A DNA stretch of 64,000 bases from Mesorhizobium jarvisii (lineage in GTDB: Bacteria > Pseudomonadota > Alphaproteobacteria > Rhizobiales > Rhizobiaceae), in contig NZ_QZXA01000003.1 of assembly GCF_003601985.1 (NCBI RefSeq), positions 62,001 to 126,000 on the forward strand, written 5' to 3'. Made by a program: the position numbers and the translations under genes. Positions within the stretch are counted from its first letter, which is position 1. Every line of letters starts with the position of its first letter. Positions 52,957 through 63,851 of the stretch are shown in pieces. The notes below the pieces were generated by a model that was not told where the DNA came from, searched no databases, and saw only the letters and a program-made list of their open reading frames with translations.

Positions 52957-53343
52957 TCACGCCTCGACCACTCTCAGCTTGCTGTCGAAGACGCCAAGCA
53001 CGCGGCCAAGCTCCTGGCCGCGTTTGAGGATGCGGCCGCCGGCGGCGATGACGGCGAAGGCGCCCTGCTTGCGGGCCAGCTTCGGATCCTTGACGATCTG
53101 GAACAGCGGCACTTCGCTGGCGCGGCGGAAGACGGAAAACACCGCCCTGTCGGTGAGATGATCGATGGCGTAGTCGCGCCATTCATTGGCGGCGACCATG
53201 CGTCCGTACAGCCTGAGGATCTGGTCCAGTTCACGCCGGTCGAAGCGTACCGGCTGGTCGAGGCGTGCGCTACGCACCTCGTGCAGCGGGATCAATATTG
53301 CGGATGCGTCACCATCCCCCGTCCCGCCGCTGTCGTCAGTCAT
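52957..53343 (-). CDS. DUF2794 family protein
   Basis: This 128-residue protein starts MTDDSGGTGDGDASAILI and has the family block FDRRELDQILRLYGRMV, then NEWRDYAIDHLTDRAVFSVF and KLARKQGAFAVIAAGG. DUF2794 is a small alphaproteobacterial family of unknown function. The start at 53343 gives the usual length; an upstream extension to 53499 has no family character. Confidence 0.88.
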   Translation of the reverse strand: MTDDSGGTGDGDASAILIPLHEVRSARLDQPVRFDRRELDQILRLYGRMVAANEWRDYAIDHLTDRAVFSVFRRASEVPLFQIVKDPKLARKQGAFAVIAAGGRILKRGQELGRVLGVFDSKLRVVEA

Positions 53344-53786
53344 GCCTCGATCCTTCAAAATGAATCTTTGCCAACCAAAATTGGCCCCTTCGCGCGGCAA
53401 TTGCAAGAGCCGGCGAAGCGGTCGTGGCGATGCGCCTTTTCGGTCACGTCCAGTCACGTTTGCAAACCGCATGTTGGAATTGGTGATGCTGCGCCACATT
53501 TCTGCCTTTTTTTATCCGCGCTCATGCCCCAATCTCCGACGAATTTACCGGCGTTGCCTGAGACGGTTCGGTCCGGCACCGGCTCGTAAACCCCAAGCCC
53601 CCCGCCCACGGGTCTGCGTCGGATCGAACCAACCTCGGTTTTTCCTTGGAAAAATCGGGTGCGACGATCCCAAAACCTAAATGACCGGCGTCAGAAGCAA
53701 GCTGACGTCGGTTTTTTCATGCCTGAAGGTCCAGATCGGCGTAGACCTTGCCGGCGCTTGCGAGGTGACCGGGCAGGTACCTGCTG
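53344..53786. other. Intergenic region with decayed 5' sequence of a ubiA-like gene
   Basis: No intact gene was found. From about 53700 to 53786, forward-frame fragments (a CLKVQIGVDLAGACEVTG-like reading) resemble a damaged part of a UbiA protein just upstream of the fragment at 53787, but with a stop and frame changes. The first 350 bp show no clear feature. Confidence 0.4.
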
Positions 53787-54098
53787 GTGTCATGTAGGTC
53801 GGCGCGATCCGATACCGTCAACGTGGATGTTAAAGACGACACTCGCCTCGGTTTGAAGCCGACAGCAATCCTGTTCGGCCTGTTCTACGCTCTCACGGTC
53901 GCATTGTGGTCGCTGGGCGGCTGGCTATCATGCATGTCCCTGCCATACGCCGCCGGAATGGCGGTGATCGCCGCTCATCTGGCCTGGCAGGCCCGGCGTA
54001 TTGACCTTCAGCGCCCGGAGCTGAATTTCAGGCTTTTCCTGTCCAACATTTTGACCGGCGTGCTGCTGGCTTGCACGGCATTCGCCGGGACATGGTGA
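53787..54098 (+). pseudogene. C-terminal remnant of a UbiA-type 4-hydroxybenzoate polyprenyltransferase
   Basis: About 100 residues resembling only the C-terminal third of UbiA: NVDVKDDTRLGLKPTAILFG, corresponding to the second Asp-rich block, then AAHLAWQARRIDLQRPE and FRLFLSNILTGVLLA. A functional UbiA is about 290 residues and needs a first DxxxD motif, which is absent. The sequence before the Asp block is shortened and contains a stop, so this is a truncated remnant, not a working enzyme. A complete ubiA should exist elsewhere in the genome. Confidence 0.75.
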
Positions 54099-54122
54099 GG
54101 TTATCCGGCTCGCCGGCGATGG

Positions 54123-54929
54123 TTATAAGTCCTGGGCCTTGTTCAGGGGCTTGTGGATGAAGGCAGCGCCGAGAATAGGCCCCGGCATGCCGTCCTTGCC
54201 GACCGACTGCAAAAGCACGGCGCAGCCGCCCTTCTTGGTGATCTCGCTCATCGGCAACTCATAGCGCTGCGCCTTGCCGTGCCACATGCCGGCGGTCTGG
54301 ATGCTGGTGACGGCGTTCCAATAAGTCATCTTGCGGCCGGAGTTCTCGCCCTGGGCGATCTTGACCGTCTGCGGCGGCTCGAAATACACGATGACGACAT
54401 GGGCGTCGCTCGGACCGGCGCCGGCATCGCCGGCATCGATGATCACGCGGTCGCTGGTGCGGCTGACCTTGACGGGCACACGCATGCCTTCGCCGGATCT
54501 CGCCATGCGGGCGAGCGCGCCGTCGACCTCGCCGCGATTGGCGCCGTTGACATGCGCGCGGCCATTGAGCACCGCCTGCGGCGTATAGACGGAGCGACTG
54601 CCGAAGGCGCGCATGTAGTCATATTGCCGCTCGGTGTTTTCCTTGCGGCTCAGCGTGTCCTTCCAGCCGAGATAGTCCCAATAGTCGACGTGATAGGAGA
54701 GCGCGACAATGTCATCCTTGGTGGCAAGTTCGGCGAAGAAGGCATCGGCCGGCGGGCAGGAGCTGCAGCCTTGGCTGGTGAACAGTTCGACCACGCCGAG
54801 CGGCTTGTCGGGCGAGGGTTTTTCGGCCTGGATTCTTTCGGTCTCGCCGGCATGGCCGGCACCGGCAACCGCCGAGAAGGCCAGCGCGAAGGCTGCCAGC
54901 CAAAGTGATCTTCGCCAGGCCATGATCAT
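54123..54929 (-). CDS. DUF1223 family exported thioredoxin-like protein
   Basis: This 268-residue protein has a signal peptide (cleavage near GHAG-E, about residue 29), then VVELFTSQGCSSCPPADAFF with a CxxC pair, LSYHVDYWDYLGWKD and YTPQAVLNGRAHVNGA. This is the DUF1223 pattern, a thioredoxin-like fold. Function is unknown. The start could also be an ATG at 54923. It is convergent with the UbiA remnant. Confidence 0.92.
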   Translation of the reverse strand: MIMAWRRSLWLAAFALAFSAVAGAGHAGETERIQAEKPSPDKPLGVVELFTSQGCSSCPPADAFFAELATKDDIVALSYHVDYWDYLGWKDTLSRKENTERQYDYMRAFGSRSVYTPQAVLNGRAHVNGANRGEVDGALARMARSGEGMRVPVKVSRTSDRVIIDAGDAGAGPSDAHVVIVYFEPPQTVKIAQGENSGRKMTYWNAVTSIQTAGMWHGKAQRYELPMSEITKKGGCAVLLQSVGKDGMPGPILGAAFIHKPLNKAQDL

Positions 54930-55108
54930 TCCAATTCCCGCCGGTGGCGCCGGCTTTGTTCTGATTGTCTGAAATATGTGGCAGAAGCGGAAGTCAACGG
55001 GAAGTCACGTTGCGGTGAAATTTTTGCCGTTGCCGCCGCAGGTAAGGCCGCAACAGGACCGACACTGCATTTCACGACGTGGTTCGATTAGGGAGTGGCA
55101 TCACCATC

Positions 55109-55774
55109 ATGTGGCAAACTCTCCTGACCCCTGTCGATCTCTATTGCGAGCGGACCGGGCCTGGACTTTGGGCCGAACCCGCCAATGCTTTGACCAACCT
55201 TGCTTTCATTGCAGCGGGACTATGGGGTGTGCGGGAAGTACGCCGATGCAAGGCCGGCACTTTCGCCGAGGTGCTGGCTTGGTGGGTGGTGGCGATCGGC
55301 ATCGGCTCGACCATCTTCCATACCTTTGCCACCAAGGGCACGATCTGGGCCGATATCCTGCCGATTGCCAGCTTCACGCTCGCGTATACGCTGTTTAACC
55401 TGCGCCGCTTCCTCGGCATGGAATGGGGCAAGGCGATCGCGGTCTTCGTCGTTTTCTATGCGGTGGCCGGCGCGATAAGTTTCGCCGTGCCGGATTGGCT
55501 GCGCCAGGCATCGAACGGCACGACGAGCTACCTGCCGCCGTTCCTGGCGCTCGCCTTCTTCGGCATCTGGGTGACGGCAAGCGGCAACCGGGCCGGCTGG
55601 TACAATCCAGCAGGGTCGGCGATCTTCGTGGTGTCCGCCATCTGCCGGATGATCGACCCGATCGTCTGCGCCGGCTTTCCGCTTGGCACGCACTTCCTGT
55701 GGCACCTCCTCAACGGGCTGATGCTGGGGGTGCTGTTGGCGGCGGTGGCGCGGTTTGGAGCGCCGAACGAGTAG
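55109..55774 (+). CDS. Ceramidase-family membrane protein
   Basis: This 221-residue protein has about seven hydrophobic helices. The conserved metal-site segments of the alkaline ceramidase family are present: IGSTIFHTFATKGTIWADILP and THFLWHLLNGLML. An early segment is VDLYCERTGPGLWAEPANALTNL, here shown in part. In bacteria the substrate is unknown, since many lack sphingolipids. The ATG at 55109 is chosen. Confidence 0.85.
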   Translation: MWQTLLTPVDLYCERTGPGLWAEPANALTNLAFIAAGLWGVREVRRCKAGTFAEVLAWWVVAIGIGSTIFHTFATKGTIWADILPIASFTLAYTLFNLRRFLGMEWGKAIAVFVVFYAVAGAISFAVPDWLRQASNGTTSYLPPFLALAFFGIWVTASGNRAGWYNPAGSAIFVVSAICRMIDPIVCAGFPLGTHFLWHLLNGLMLGVLLAAVARFGAPNE

Positions 55775-55815
55775 GCAGTAGGCAGTAGGCAGTAGGGATC
55801 TTATTCCCTACTGCC
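55772..55815. repeat. Short tandem heptamer with inverted copy
   Basis: Three copies of TAGGCAG (from within the ceramidase stop codon) are followed by a perfect 10-bp hairpin: GGCAGTAGGG, eight bases, CCCTACTGCC (55788-55815). It may act as a terminator. The design, a simple repeat followed by its own inverse, resembles the octamer array at 52834. Confidence 0.75.
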
Positions 55816-55838
55816 CAAGCCCTATTCCCTGGCTGCGG

Positions 55839-58529
<2,691 letters not shown>

Positions 58530-58814
58530 GTGCGATCCGTCCTTGTCTGTTCAGCCTGAAAGGGAACGGACGCCGATGGCATGCAATCACGCGCAAAGGT
58601 GCGGGTACGGCCATTTCCGCTGTCCGTTCCCAAGCAACCCGAGCCGTTCAAGGCGGCGCGTGCGCTGGTTCGGCGCTAATTCTGTTCCCGAGCCGACCGC
58701 TGGCACGGATGCACCGCATATAGAGAATTTTCCGGAATAGTTCTAGACAGTCAAAAAGCAAATTTGTGCGATGCGGCAGCGACCGCGGAACATTGTTTTC
58801 GGGGCAGGCGAGGG

Positions 58815-59450
58815 ATGCGGCTTATCGCCGAAAATCTGGGCGGCGAACGCGGCGGCGAGGGGGTTTTTTCCGGCGTCGGCTTTGCGCTCGATCAGGGCCA
58901 GGCGCTGGTCGTCACCGGGCCGAACGGATCGGGCAAATCGACCTTGCTCCGGATCATCGCCGGACTGCTGCCGAAGGCCGAAGGCCGGCTGCTGATCGAA
59001 GGTGGCGGCGATGACTTTCCGTCGATCGCCTCGGCCTGTCATTATCTCGGGCATCAGAACGCGATGAAGACGGCGCTGAGTGTCGTGGAAAACCTGCGCT
59101 TTTGGCGTGATTTCAATGGAAGTGGCGATTCGAGTGTCGACGAGGCGCTGGAGACCGTCGGGCTCGGCGGCATCGGCCATCTGCCGTTCGGCTATCTCTC
59201 GACCGGGCAAAGGCGGCGCGCGGCGATCGCCAAGCTCTTGGTCAGCCATCGGCCGCTGTGGCTGCTCGACGAGCCGACGGCGGGTTTGGACAAGGCGTCG
59301 GAGGCGCGGTTCGCGGCACTGATGATGAAGCATTGCGTGGCTGGCGGGATGATTGTCGCGGCGACGCATCTGCCGCTGGGGATCGAGGCGACGGAGTTGA
59401 GGATGGGGGAAGCCACAGAGCGCCTGCCTCAACAAGGGATCATATCGTAA
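58815..59450 (+). CDS. ccmA: Heme exporter ATP-binding protein CcmA
   Basis: This 211-residue ABC ATPase of cytochrome c maturation has Walker A GPNGSGKST (about residues 35-43), signature LSTGQRRR and Walker B LWLLDEPTAGLD. It powers release of holo-CcmE from the CcmCDE complex. The stop overlaps the ccmB start by one base. The start at 58815 gives the usual N-terminus. Confidence 0.95.
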   Translation: MRLIAENLGGERGGEGVFSGVGFALDQGQALVVTGPNGSGKSTLLRIIAGLLPKAEGRLLIEGGGDDFPSIASACHYLGHQNAMKTALSVVENLRFWRDFNGSGDSSVDEALETVGLGGIGHLPFGYLSTGQRRRAAIAKLLVSHRPLWLLDEPTAGLDKASEARFAALMMKHCVAGGMIVAATHLPLGIEATELRMGEATERLPQQGIIS

Positions 59451-60115
59451 TGTGGTCCCTCTTCGCCCGTGACATCCGCCTCAACATCCGTGCCGGCGGC
59501 GGCGCGTTGACCGGCGTCATTTTCTTCCTCGCCGTCATCGCCACCATCCCGTTCGGCGTCGGGCCGGACCTGAAGCTGCTTTCCCGCATCGGCCCGGCGA
59601 TCCTGTGGATCGGCGCGCTGCTCGCCTGCCTGCTCGGGCTCGACCGGCTGTTCCAGGCCGACCGCGAGGATGGCTCGCTCGATCTGCTGGTGCTGGGCAA
59701 CGACCGGCACATGCTGGCGCTGACCGTGCTGGTGAAATGCCTGGCGCATTGGGCGGGCAGCGTGCTGCCGCTGGTCGTCGCCGCCCCCTTGCTCGGCCTG
59801 TTCATGAACATGGAGCCGCTCGGCATCGGCGCGACCGCGCTGACGCTGCTGGTCGGCACGCCGGCCATCACCTTCATTGGCGCCGCTGGTGCCGCGGTGG
59901 CGGTGGCGCTGCCGCGCGGCGGGCTGCTGATCTCGGTGCTGGTGCTGCCGCTGACCATTCCGGTGCTGATCTTCGGCGTTTCGGCGAGCTACGGCGCGAC
60001 GGCCGATCCCGATCCTTTCCTGCAACCCTTCCTCATTCTTGCCGCGCTGACGCTGTTTCTTGGCGTGCTGGGGCCGGCCTCGGCAGCGCTGGCGCTGCGC
60101 CACGGAACCGATTGA
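59450..60115 (+). CDS. ccmB: Heme exporter membrane protein CcmB
   Basis: This 221-residue membrane protein has six hydrophobic helices, starting MWSLFARDIRLNIRAGGGA, with LACLLGLDRLFQADREDGSLD after the second helix. It is the permease partner of CcmA. The usual next gene, ccmC, is not present; about 160 bp separate it from ccmD. Confidence 0.95.
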   Translation: MWSLFARDIRLNIRAGGGALTGVIFFLAVIATIPFGVGPDLKLLSRIGPAILWIGALLACLLGLDRLFQADREDGSLDLLVLGNDRHMLALTVLVKCLAHWAGSVLPLVVAAPLLGLFMNMEPLGIGATALTLLVGTPAITFIGAAGAAVAVALPRGGLLISVLVLPLTIPVLIFGVSASYGATADPDPFLQPFLILAALTLFLGVLGPASAALALRHGTD

Positions 60116-60276
60116 GCGAGGTTTGGCATGGTTTGCGCGACGTCAAGGGCGGCGGCGCGGCGGCCATGTAGGTTTGAACCCACGGCGCGTTGCGCAGCCA
60201 TGGGCATGTCGCTAAGGGAAAGCATGATCGAACGAGGCAGACGGCTGGAAAGAGGCGCGCCGATGGAGCGGCAAGC

Positions 60277-60450
60277 ATGAGTGTGCATGCACTCTATGTC
60301 ACGGCCGCCTACGGCATCACGGCGGTTGTTCTGGCCGGGCTGATCGGCTGGATCCTGCTCGACCAAAAGGGCCGCAAGCGCGATCTTGCCGAACTGGAAG
60401 CAGCCGGCGTGCGGCGGCGTTCCGACAAGGCGGAGGCAGAAAAGTCGTGA
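60277..60450 (+). CDS. ccmD: Cytochrome c maturation protein CcmD
   Basis: This 57-residue protein has one membrane helix (YVTAAYGITAVVLAGLIGWILL) and a charged cytosolic tail (KGRKRDLAELEAAG), the typical CcmD layout. It normally stabilises the CcmC-CcmE complex. Here it lacks a ccmC neighbour. It overlaps the ccmG start by four bases. Confidence 0.9.
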   Translation: MSVHALYVTAAYGITAVVLAGLIGWILLDQKGRKRDLAELEAAGVRRRSDKAEAEKS

Positions 60451-61025
60451 GCAGCGAAACCGAAACGCCGACGCGTGGTCGCCGCCTGTTCGTACTGTTG
60501 CCGCTGCTGATCTTTCTCGGCCTGGCGGGCCTGTTCCTGTGGCAGCTGCTGTCAGGACGCGATGTCTCGGAAGTGCCATCGGCGCTGATTGGGCTGCCGG
60601 CGCCGCAGACCAATCTGCCGGCGCTGGAGGGGTCAAACCTGCCGGGGCTTGATTCGAGGGCGTTCGCCGGCAAGGTCACGCTGGTCAATGTGTTTGCGTC
60701 ATGGTGCGCGCCGTGCCGCGAAGAGCATCCGGTGCTGCTGGCGCTGTCGCAGGACAAGCGGTTCACCATGGCGGCGCTGAATTACAAGGACCGGCCGGAA
60801 AACGCCCGCCGGTTCCTCGGCGATCTCGGCAATCCGTTCCAGGCCATCGGCGTCGACGAAGCCGGCCGCACGGCGATCGACTGGGGCGTCTACGGCGTGC
60901 CGGAAACCTTCGTCATCGGCAAGGACGGCAGAATTGCCTACAAGCATGTCGGCCCGCTGACGGCGGAAGCGGCGCGGGATCTCTTGCTGCCGCAGATCGA
61001 CAAGGCATTAGCAGCACCGAACTGA
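60447..61025 (+). CDS. ccmG: Thiol:disulfide interchange protein CcmG (DsbE)
   Basis: This 192-residue membrane-anchored thioredoxin-like protein has one N-terminal helix (FVLLPLLIFLGLAGLFLW), the redox site ASWCAPCREEHPV and the cis-Pro region YGVPETFVI. It keeps apocytochrome cysteines reduced in the periplasm. Its start overlaps the ccmD stop, so the two are coupled. Confidence 0.95.
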   Translation: MSSETETPTRGRRLFVLLPLLIFLGLAGLFLWQLLSGRDVSEVPSALIGLPAPQTNLPALEGSNLPGLDSRAFAGKVTLVNVFASWCAPCREEHPVLLALSQDKRFTMAALNYKDRPENARRFLGDLGNPFQAIGVDEAGRTAIDWGVYGVPETFVIGKDGRIAYKHVGPLTAEAARDLLLPQIDKALAAPN

Positions 61026-61037
61026 TGGCGTTCTCGC

Positions 61038-61121
61038 GCTTCGTCATTCTAGCGCGAAGCAAGGAGCGAAGCGACGCGGCGCAGACCCTGGAGCTGCTCA
61101 GCAGCCCAAGGAATCCATGCC
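61038..61121. repeat. Dispersed intergenic repeat, family B, copy B3 (inverted)
   Basis: It reads CTTCGTCATTCTAGCG, then AAGCAAGGAGCGAAGCGACG and GCTGCTCAGCAGC, and ends with AAGGAATCCATGCC. It is the reverse complement of copy B4 (63192-63276). Confidence 0.75.
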
Positions 61122-61211
61122 GGGACGTTGGTCAAGGATACTTCGGATCAGAATAGGCGTTGCGTACAGCGGTAGACAGAAATTCTGCACCGCCGCGGCG
61201 CTCGAAGATCA

Positions 61212-61293
61212 CGGCATGGATCCCTCGGGCTGCTGAGCAGCTCCAGGGGGTCTTCGCTCCGCTTCGCGTCGCTACGCCCAAGGATGACGAACG
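61212..61293. repeat. Dispersed intergenic repeat, family B, copy B5
   Basis: It starts CGGCATGGATCC, contains GGGCTGCTGAGCAGCTCCAG and ends AGGATGACGAACG. It is in the same orientation as B4. Confidence 0.75.
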
Positions 61294-61309
61294 TGATAGG
61301 TCGAAATAC

Positions 61310-61477
61310 TCAGCCGTAGATCTGCTTGTGGATCTGGTAGAGCATTTCCGAGCGGTCGGCGCGCATGTCGGCCAGATCGCGGCTGGAGAAGCTGTCGATT
61401 TCGGCGACGAGGCGGTTGTAGTGCTTGCGCTTGGCGATGTTGTTGCGAGCGCGGGTCATGAGATCGTTGAAGATCAT
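61310..61477 (-). CDS. DUF1127 domain protein
   Basis: This 55-residue protein from an ATG at 61477 starts MIFNDLMTRARNNIAKRKHY and ends with RDLADMRADRSEMLYQIHKQ, the DUF1127 pattern. Such small Arg-rich proteins in alphaproteobacteria affect RNA turnover and stress or phosphate-related traits; this one is not assigned further. It is a single gene between family B repeats and an SMP-30 gene. Confidence 0.85.
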   Translation of the reverse strand: MIFNDLMTRARNNIAKRKHYNRLVAEIDSFSSRDLADMRADRSEMLYQIHKQIYG

Positions 61478-61769
61478 AGCAAGGGTCCTTCTGTGCCGCA
61501 TTCTGGCGGCGGTTTCTTCCTCCCTTGGTCAATACGAAACATGACATAGGATTGGTGCGTTGCAAAAAGAAGATGTTGCAATGCACCATTGCACGCAGCG
61601 CATAGCCGGTTAATCGAGTCCTAAGGCGTCCTGGTTGGACGATCGGGGCCAGAACTGCCTGGGCGGCGGCTTCCTCTCTGTTTTGTCATACAAATTGCGA
61701 AGGCCGCGTCTTGCCAGATCGATCGCGGGCTGGCTTGATCCGGTATCACGTGATGCCGGGAGGAAATGC

Positions 61770-62690
61770 ATGGCGGCCGCAGACTATTACGAAATTCTCG
61801 ATCCGCGCTTCGCGCGCCTGTTCAACGGCAATGCGCAGGTGGAGAAGCTGTTCACCGGATGCCGCTGGGCGGAAGGGCCGGCCTGGTTCGCCGCCGGGCG
61901 CTATGTCGTCTGGTCCGATATCCCGAACAACCGCATGCTGCGCTATGACGAGACGGATGGCAGCGTCAGCGTCTTCCGCCAGCCCTCGGGCAATTCCAAC
62001 GGCAACACCGTCGACCGGCAGGGCCGGCTGGTGACCTGCGAGCATTCGGGCCGCCGCGTCAGCCGCACCGAGCATGACGGCTCGGTCACCACCATTGCCG
62101 CCAAATGGAAGGGCAAGCGGCTGAACTCACCCAACGACGTGGTGGTGAAGTCCGACGGCTCGATCTGGTTCACCGACCCGACCTACGGCATCGACACCGA
62201 CTATGAGGGCGACAAGGCCGAGAGCGAGATCGGCGCCTGCTACGTCTACCGGGTCGATCCCGACAGCGGCGAGATCGAGGCCGTCATCACCGACATGGTG
62301 CGGCCCAACGGGCTCGCCTTCTCGCTCGACGAAAGCCTGCTCTATGTCGTCGACACCGGCCGTACGCACGGCGCTGAGAACCCGGCGCATATGCGGGTGT
62401 TCAACGTCGGCAAGCACGGCAAGAAGGTGTCGGGTGGCAAGGTCTTCGCCGACTGCACCGCCGGCCTGTTCGACGGCTTCCGGCTCGACGCCGACGGACG
62501 CATCTGGACCAGCGCTGCCGACGGCATCCACTGCTACGATCCGGACGGCACGCTGATCGGCAAGGTCAAGGTGCCGGAGGTGACCGCCAATTGCGTGTTC
62601 GGCGGCGCCAAGCTGAACTGCCTCTACATCGCCGGCACCACCTCGCTCTATTCGGTGCGGCTGATGGTGAACGGGGCCAAGACTTTTTGA
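61770..62690 (+). CDS. SMP-30/gluconolactonase family protein
   Basis: This 306-residue six-blade beta-propeller protein has FTGCRWAEGPAWFAAGRYVV, LNSPNDVVVKSDGSIWFTDP and PNGLAFSLDESLLYVVDTG, all typical of SMP-30/gluconolactonases, which hydrolyse sugar lactones with a divalent metal. The metal ligands E (in EGPAW), N (in SPNDV, PNGLA) and D (DGFRLD) are in place. The start at 61770 lies after a GGAGG site. Confidence 0.92.
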   Translation: MAAADYYEILDPRFARLFNGNAQVEKLFTGCRWAEGPAWFAAGRYVVWSDIPNNRMLRYDETDGSVSVFRQPSGNSNGNTVDRQGRLVTCEHSGRRVSRTEHDGSVTTIAAKWKGKRLNSPNDVVVKSDGSIWFTDPTYGIDTDYEGDKAESEIGACYVYRVDPDSGEIEAVITDMVRPNGLAFSLDESLLYVVDTGRTHGAENPAHMRVFNVGKHGKKVSGGKVFADCTAGLFDGFRLDADGRIWTSAADGIHCYDPDGTLIGKVKVPEVTANCVFGGAKLNCLYIAGTTSLYSVRLMVNGAKTF

Positions 62691-62852
62691 GGCTGCTCGA
62701 CACGCTTCTCTGGCGGGTTTTGATGGCGTTGCTGCGCATACCCGTGGCGCCAGTTGCGCCTCGGCTGCCGGAGCTGCCGCCATTCAGTTCTCCGGAAAGG
62801 ATCTCGAAGCAGTCTCTTGCCGGAATCAGACACAATTCAAGGGGAGAGCGTC

Positions 62853-63059
62853 ATGCCATTCGTCAACATCCGCATCGTCAAGGAAGTGATCGCCGCCGAT
62901 CCGGCAGGCAAGAAGGCTGACATCGCCAAGAAAGTCACGGCGGCCATCATGGACGCCACCGGACTTGGCAATGACGATGTCTGGGTGGTTTTCGAGGAGG
63001 TCAATGCCCGCGACTGGTATGTCGGCAGGACCGACGTCGAGACGCTGCGGAAGGGGTAG
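62853..63059 (+). CDS. 4-oxalocrotonate tautomerase family protein
   Basis: This 68-residue protein begins MPFVNIRIVKEV; after removal of Met the N-terminal Pro is the catalytic base, as in the family. The rest (KKADIAKKVTAAIMDATGL and DDVWVVFEEV) fits. The substrate is unknown. The start at 62853 is decided by the required Pro2 and a GGGGAG site upstream. Confidence 0.92.
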   Translation: MPFVNIRIVKEVIAADPAGKKADIAKKVTAAIMDATGLGNDDVWVVFEEVNARDWYVGRTDVETLRKG

Positions 63060-63091
63060 GGTGGCGACGCTCGACTGCGGGTGCACCTTTC

Positions 63092-63133
63092 CTTCGTCAT
63101 CCTCGGGCTTGACCCGAGGATCCATGCCGTGAC
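63092..63133. repeat. Short palindromic intergenic repeat (copy B6)
   Basis: CTTCGTCATCCTCGGGCTTG is followed by ACCCGAGGATCCATGCCGTG. The CCTCGGG/CCCGAGG pair is a perfect hairpin. Related to family B by its ends. Confidence 0.65.
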
Positions 63134-63191
63134 TTCCGACTCGGAGTGCTGCGGTGCAGAATTCTGTAAGCATTGCAGCGCCTTAGTGTAA

Positions 63192-63276
63192 CGGCATGGA
63201 TTCCTTGGGCTGCTGAGCAGCTCCAGGGGTCTGCGCCGCGTCGCTGCGCTCCTTGCTCCGCCCTAGAATGACGAAG
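63192..63276. repeat. Dispersed intergenic repeat, family B, copy B4
   Basis: It starts CGGCATGGATTCCTTGGGC, continues TGCTGAGCAGCTCCAGGGG and TCTGCGCCGCGTCGCTGCGC, and ends CTAGAATGACGAAG. B3 (61038) is its inverted partner. Confidence 0.8.
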
Positions 63277-63299
63277 TCGTATGGTTGGCCGCCAACAGA

Positions 63300-63830
63300 T
63301 CAGCGCGAGCGGATAAACTCCGCGAAGGCCGTGAGCCCATTGCGCATTGCCAGCACGCTCACCGGTTCCGCCAGGATGCCATCCACCTCCGGCGGCTTCT
63401 TCCCCAGCAATGCAACCTCGATCCCGCCCTCACAAAGCGCGAAGGACATCGTCCGCATGACCTCGGCCAAAGCGGCGCGGGCGAACAGCGAGCGCTGCGA
63501 GGCGTGGGCCAGCATGGCGGGCTTGGCGATGGCGGCGTCGCGCGAGACCAGCCAGTCGAGCGCGTTCTTCAGCCCGCCAGGCACGCCATGGGCATATTCG
63601 GGACAGGAGACGATGATGCCGTCGGCGCCGGTGACGGCGTCGATCAGCTCGGCCGCTTCGCGCGGCGTGCGCTCGCCCTCGTCATCGGGATTGAAGATCG
63701 GCAGACGGCCGAGCCCGCCATAGATGGTGACGCGGCAGCCCGCCGGCGCGTTGCTCGCCAGTGCCGCGACCAGGGCGGAATTGGTGGAGGCGGCCCGCAA
63801 GCTGCCGGAGATGGCGAGAAGGTTCAGCAC
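63300..63830 (-). CDS. NADPH-dependent FMN reductase
   Basis: This 176-residue protein from a GTG at 63830 begins VLNLLAISGSLRAASTNSAL, the flavin-phosphate loop of the FMN reductase family, and has SCPEYAHGVPGGLKNALDWL. The family reduces FMN or quinones with NADPH. The next gene upstream on the same strand ends 21 bp away and would be co-transcribed. Confidence 0.9.
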   Translation of the reverse strand: MLNLLAISGSLRAASTNSALVAALASNAPAGCRVTIYGGLGRLPIFNPDDEGERTPREAAELIDAVTGADGIIVSCPEYAHGVPGGLKNALDWLVSRDAAIAKPAMLAHASQRSLFARAALAEVMRTMSFALCEGGIEVALLGKKPPEVDGILAEPVSVLAMRNGLTAFAEFIRSR

Positions 63831-63851
63831 AGCGTGGGATCGGTCCGGCGC

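Noticed and set aside
52804-53589. A plus-strand frame with repeated LNSSIPQF
   Set aside because: The repeat is the translation of the 8-bp array, which is open in all frames; the rest overlaps DUF2794 on the other strand.
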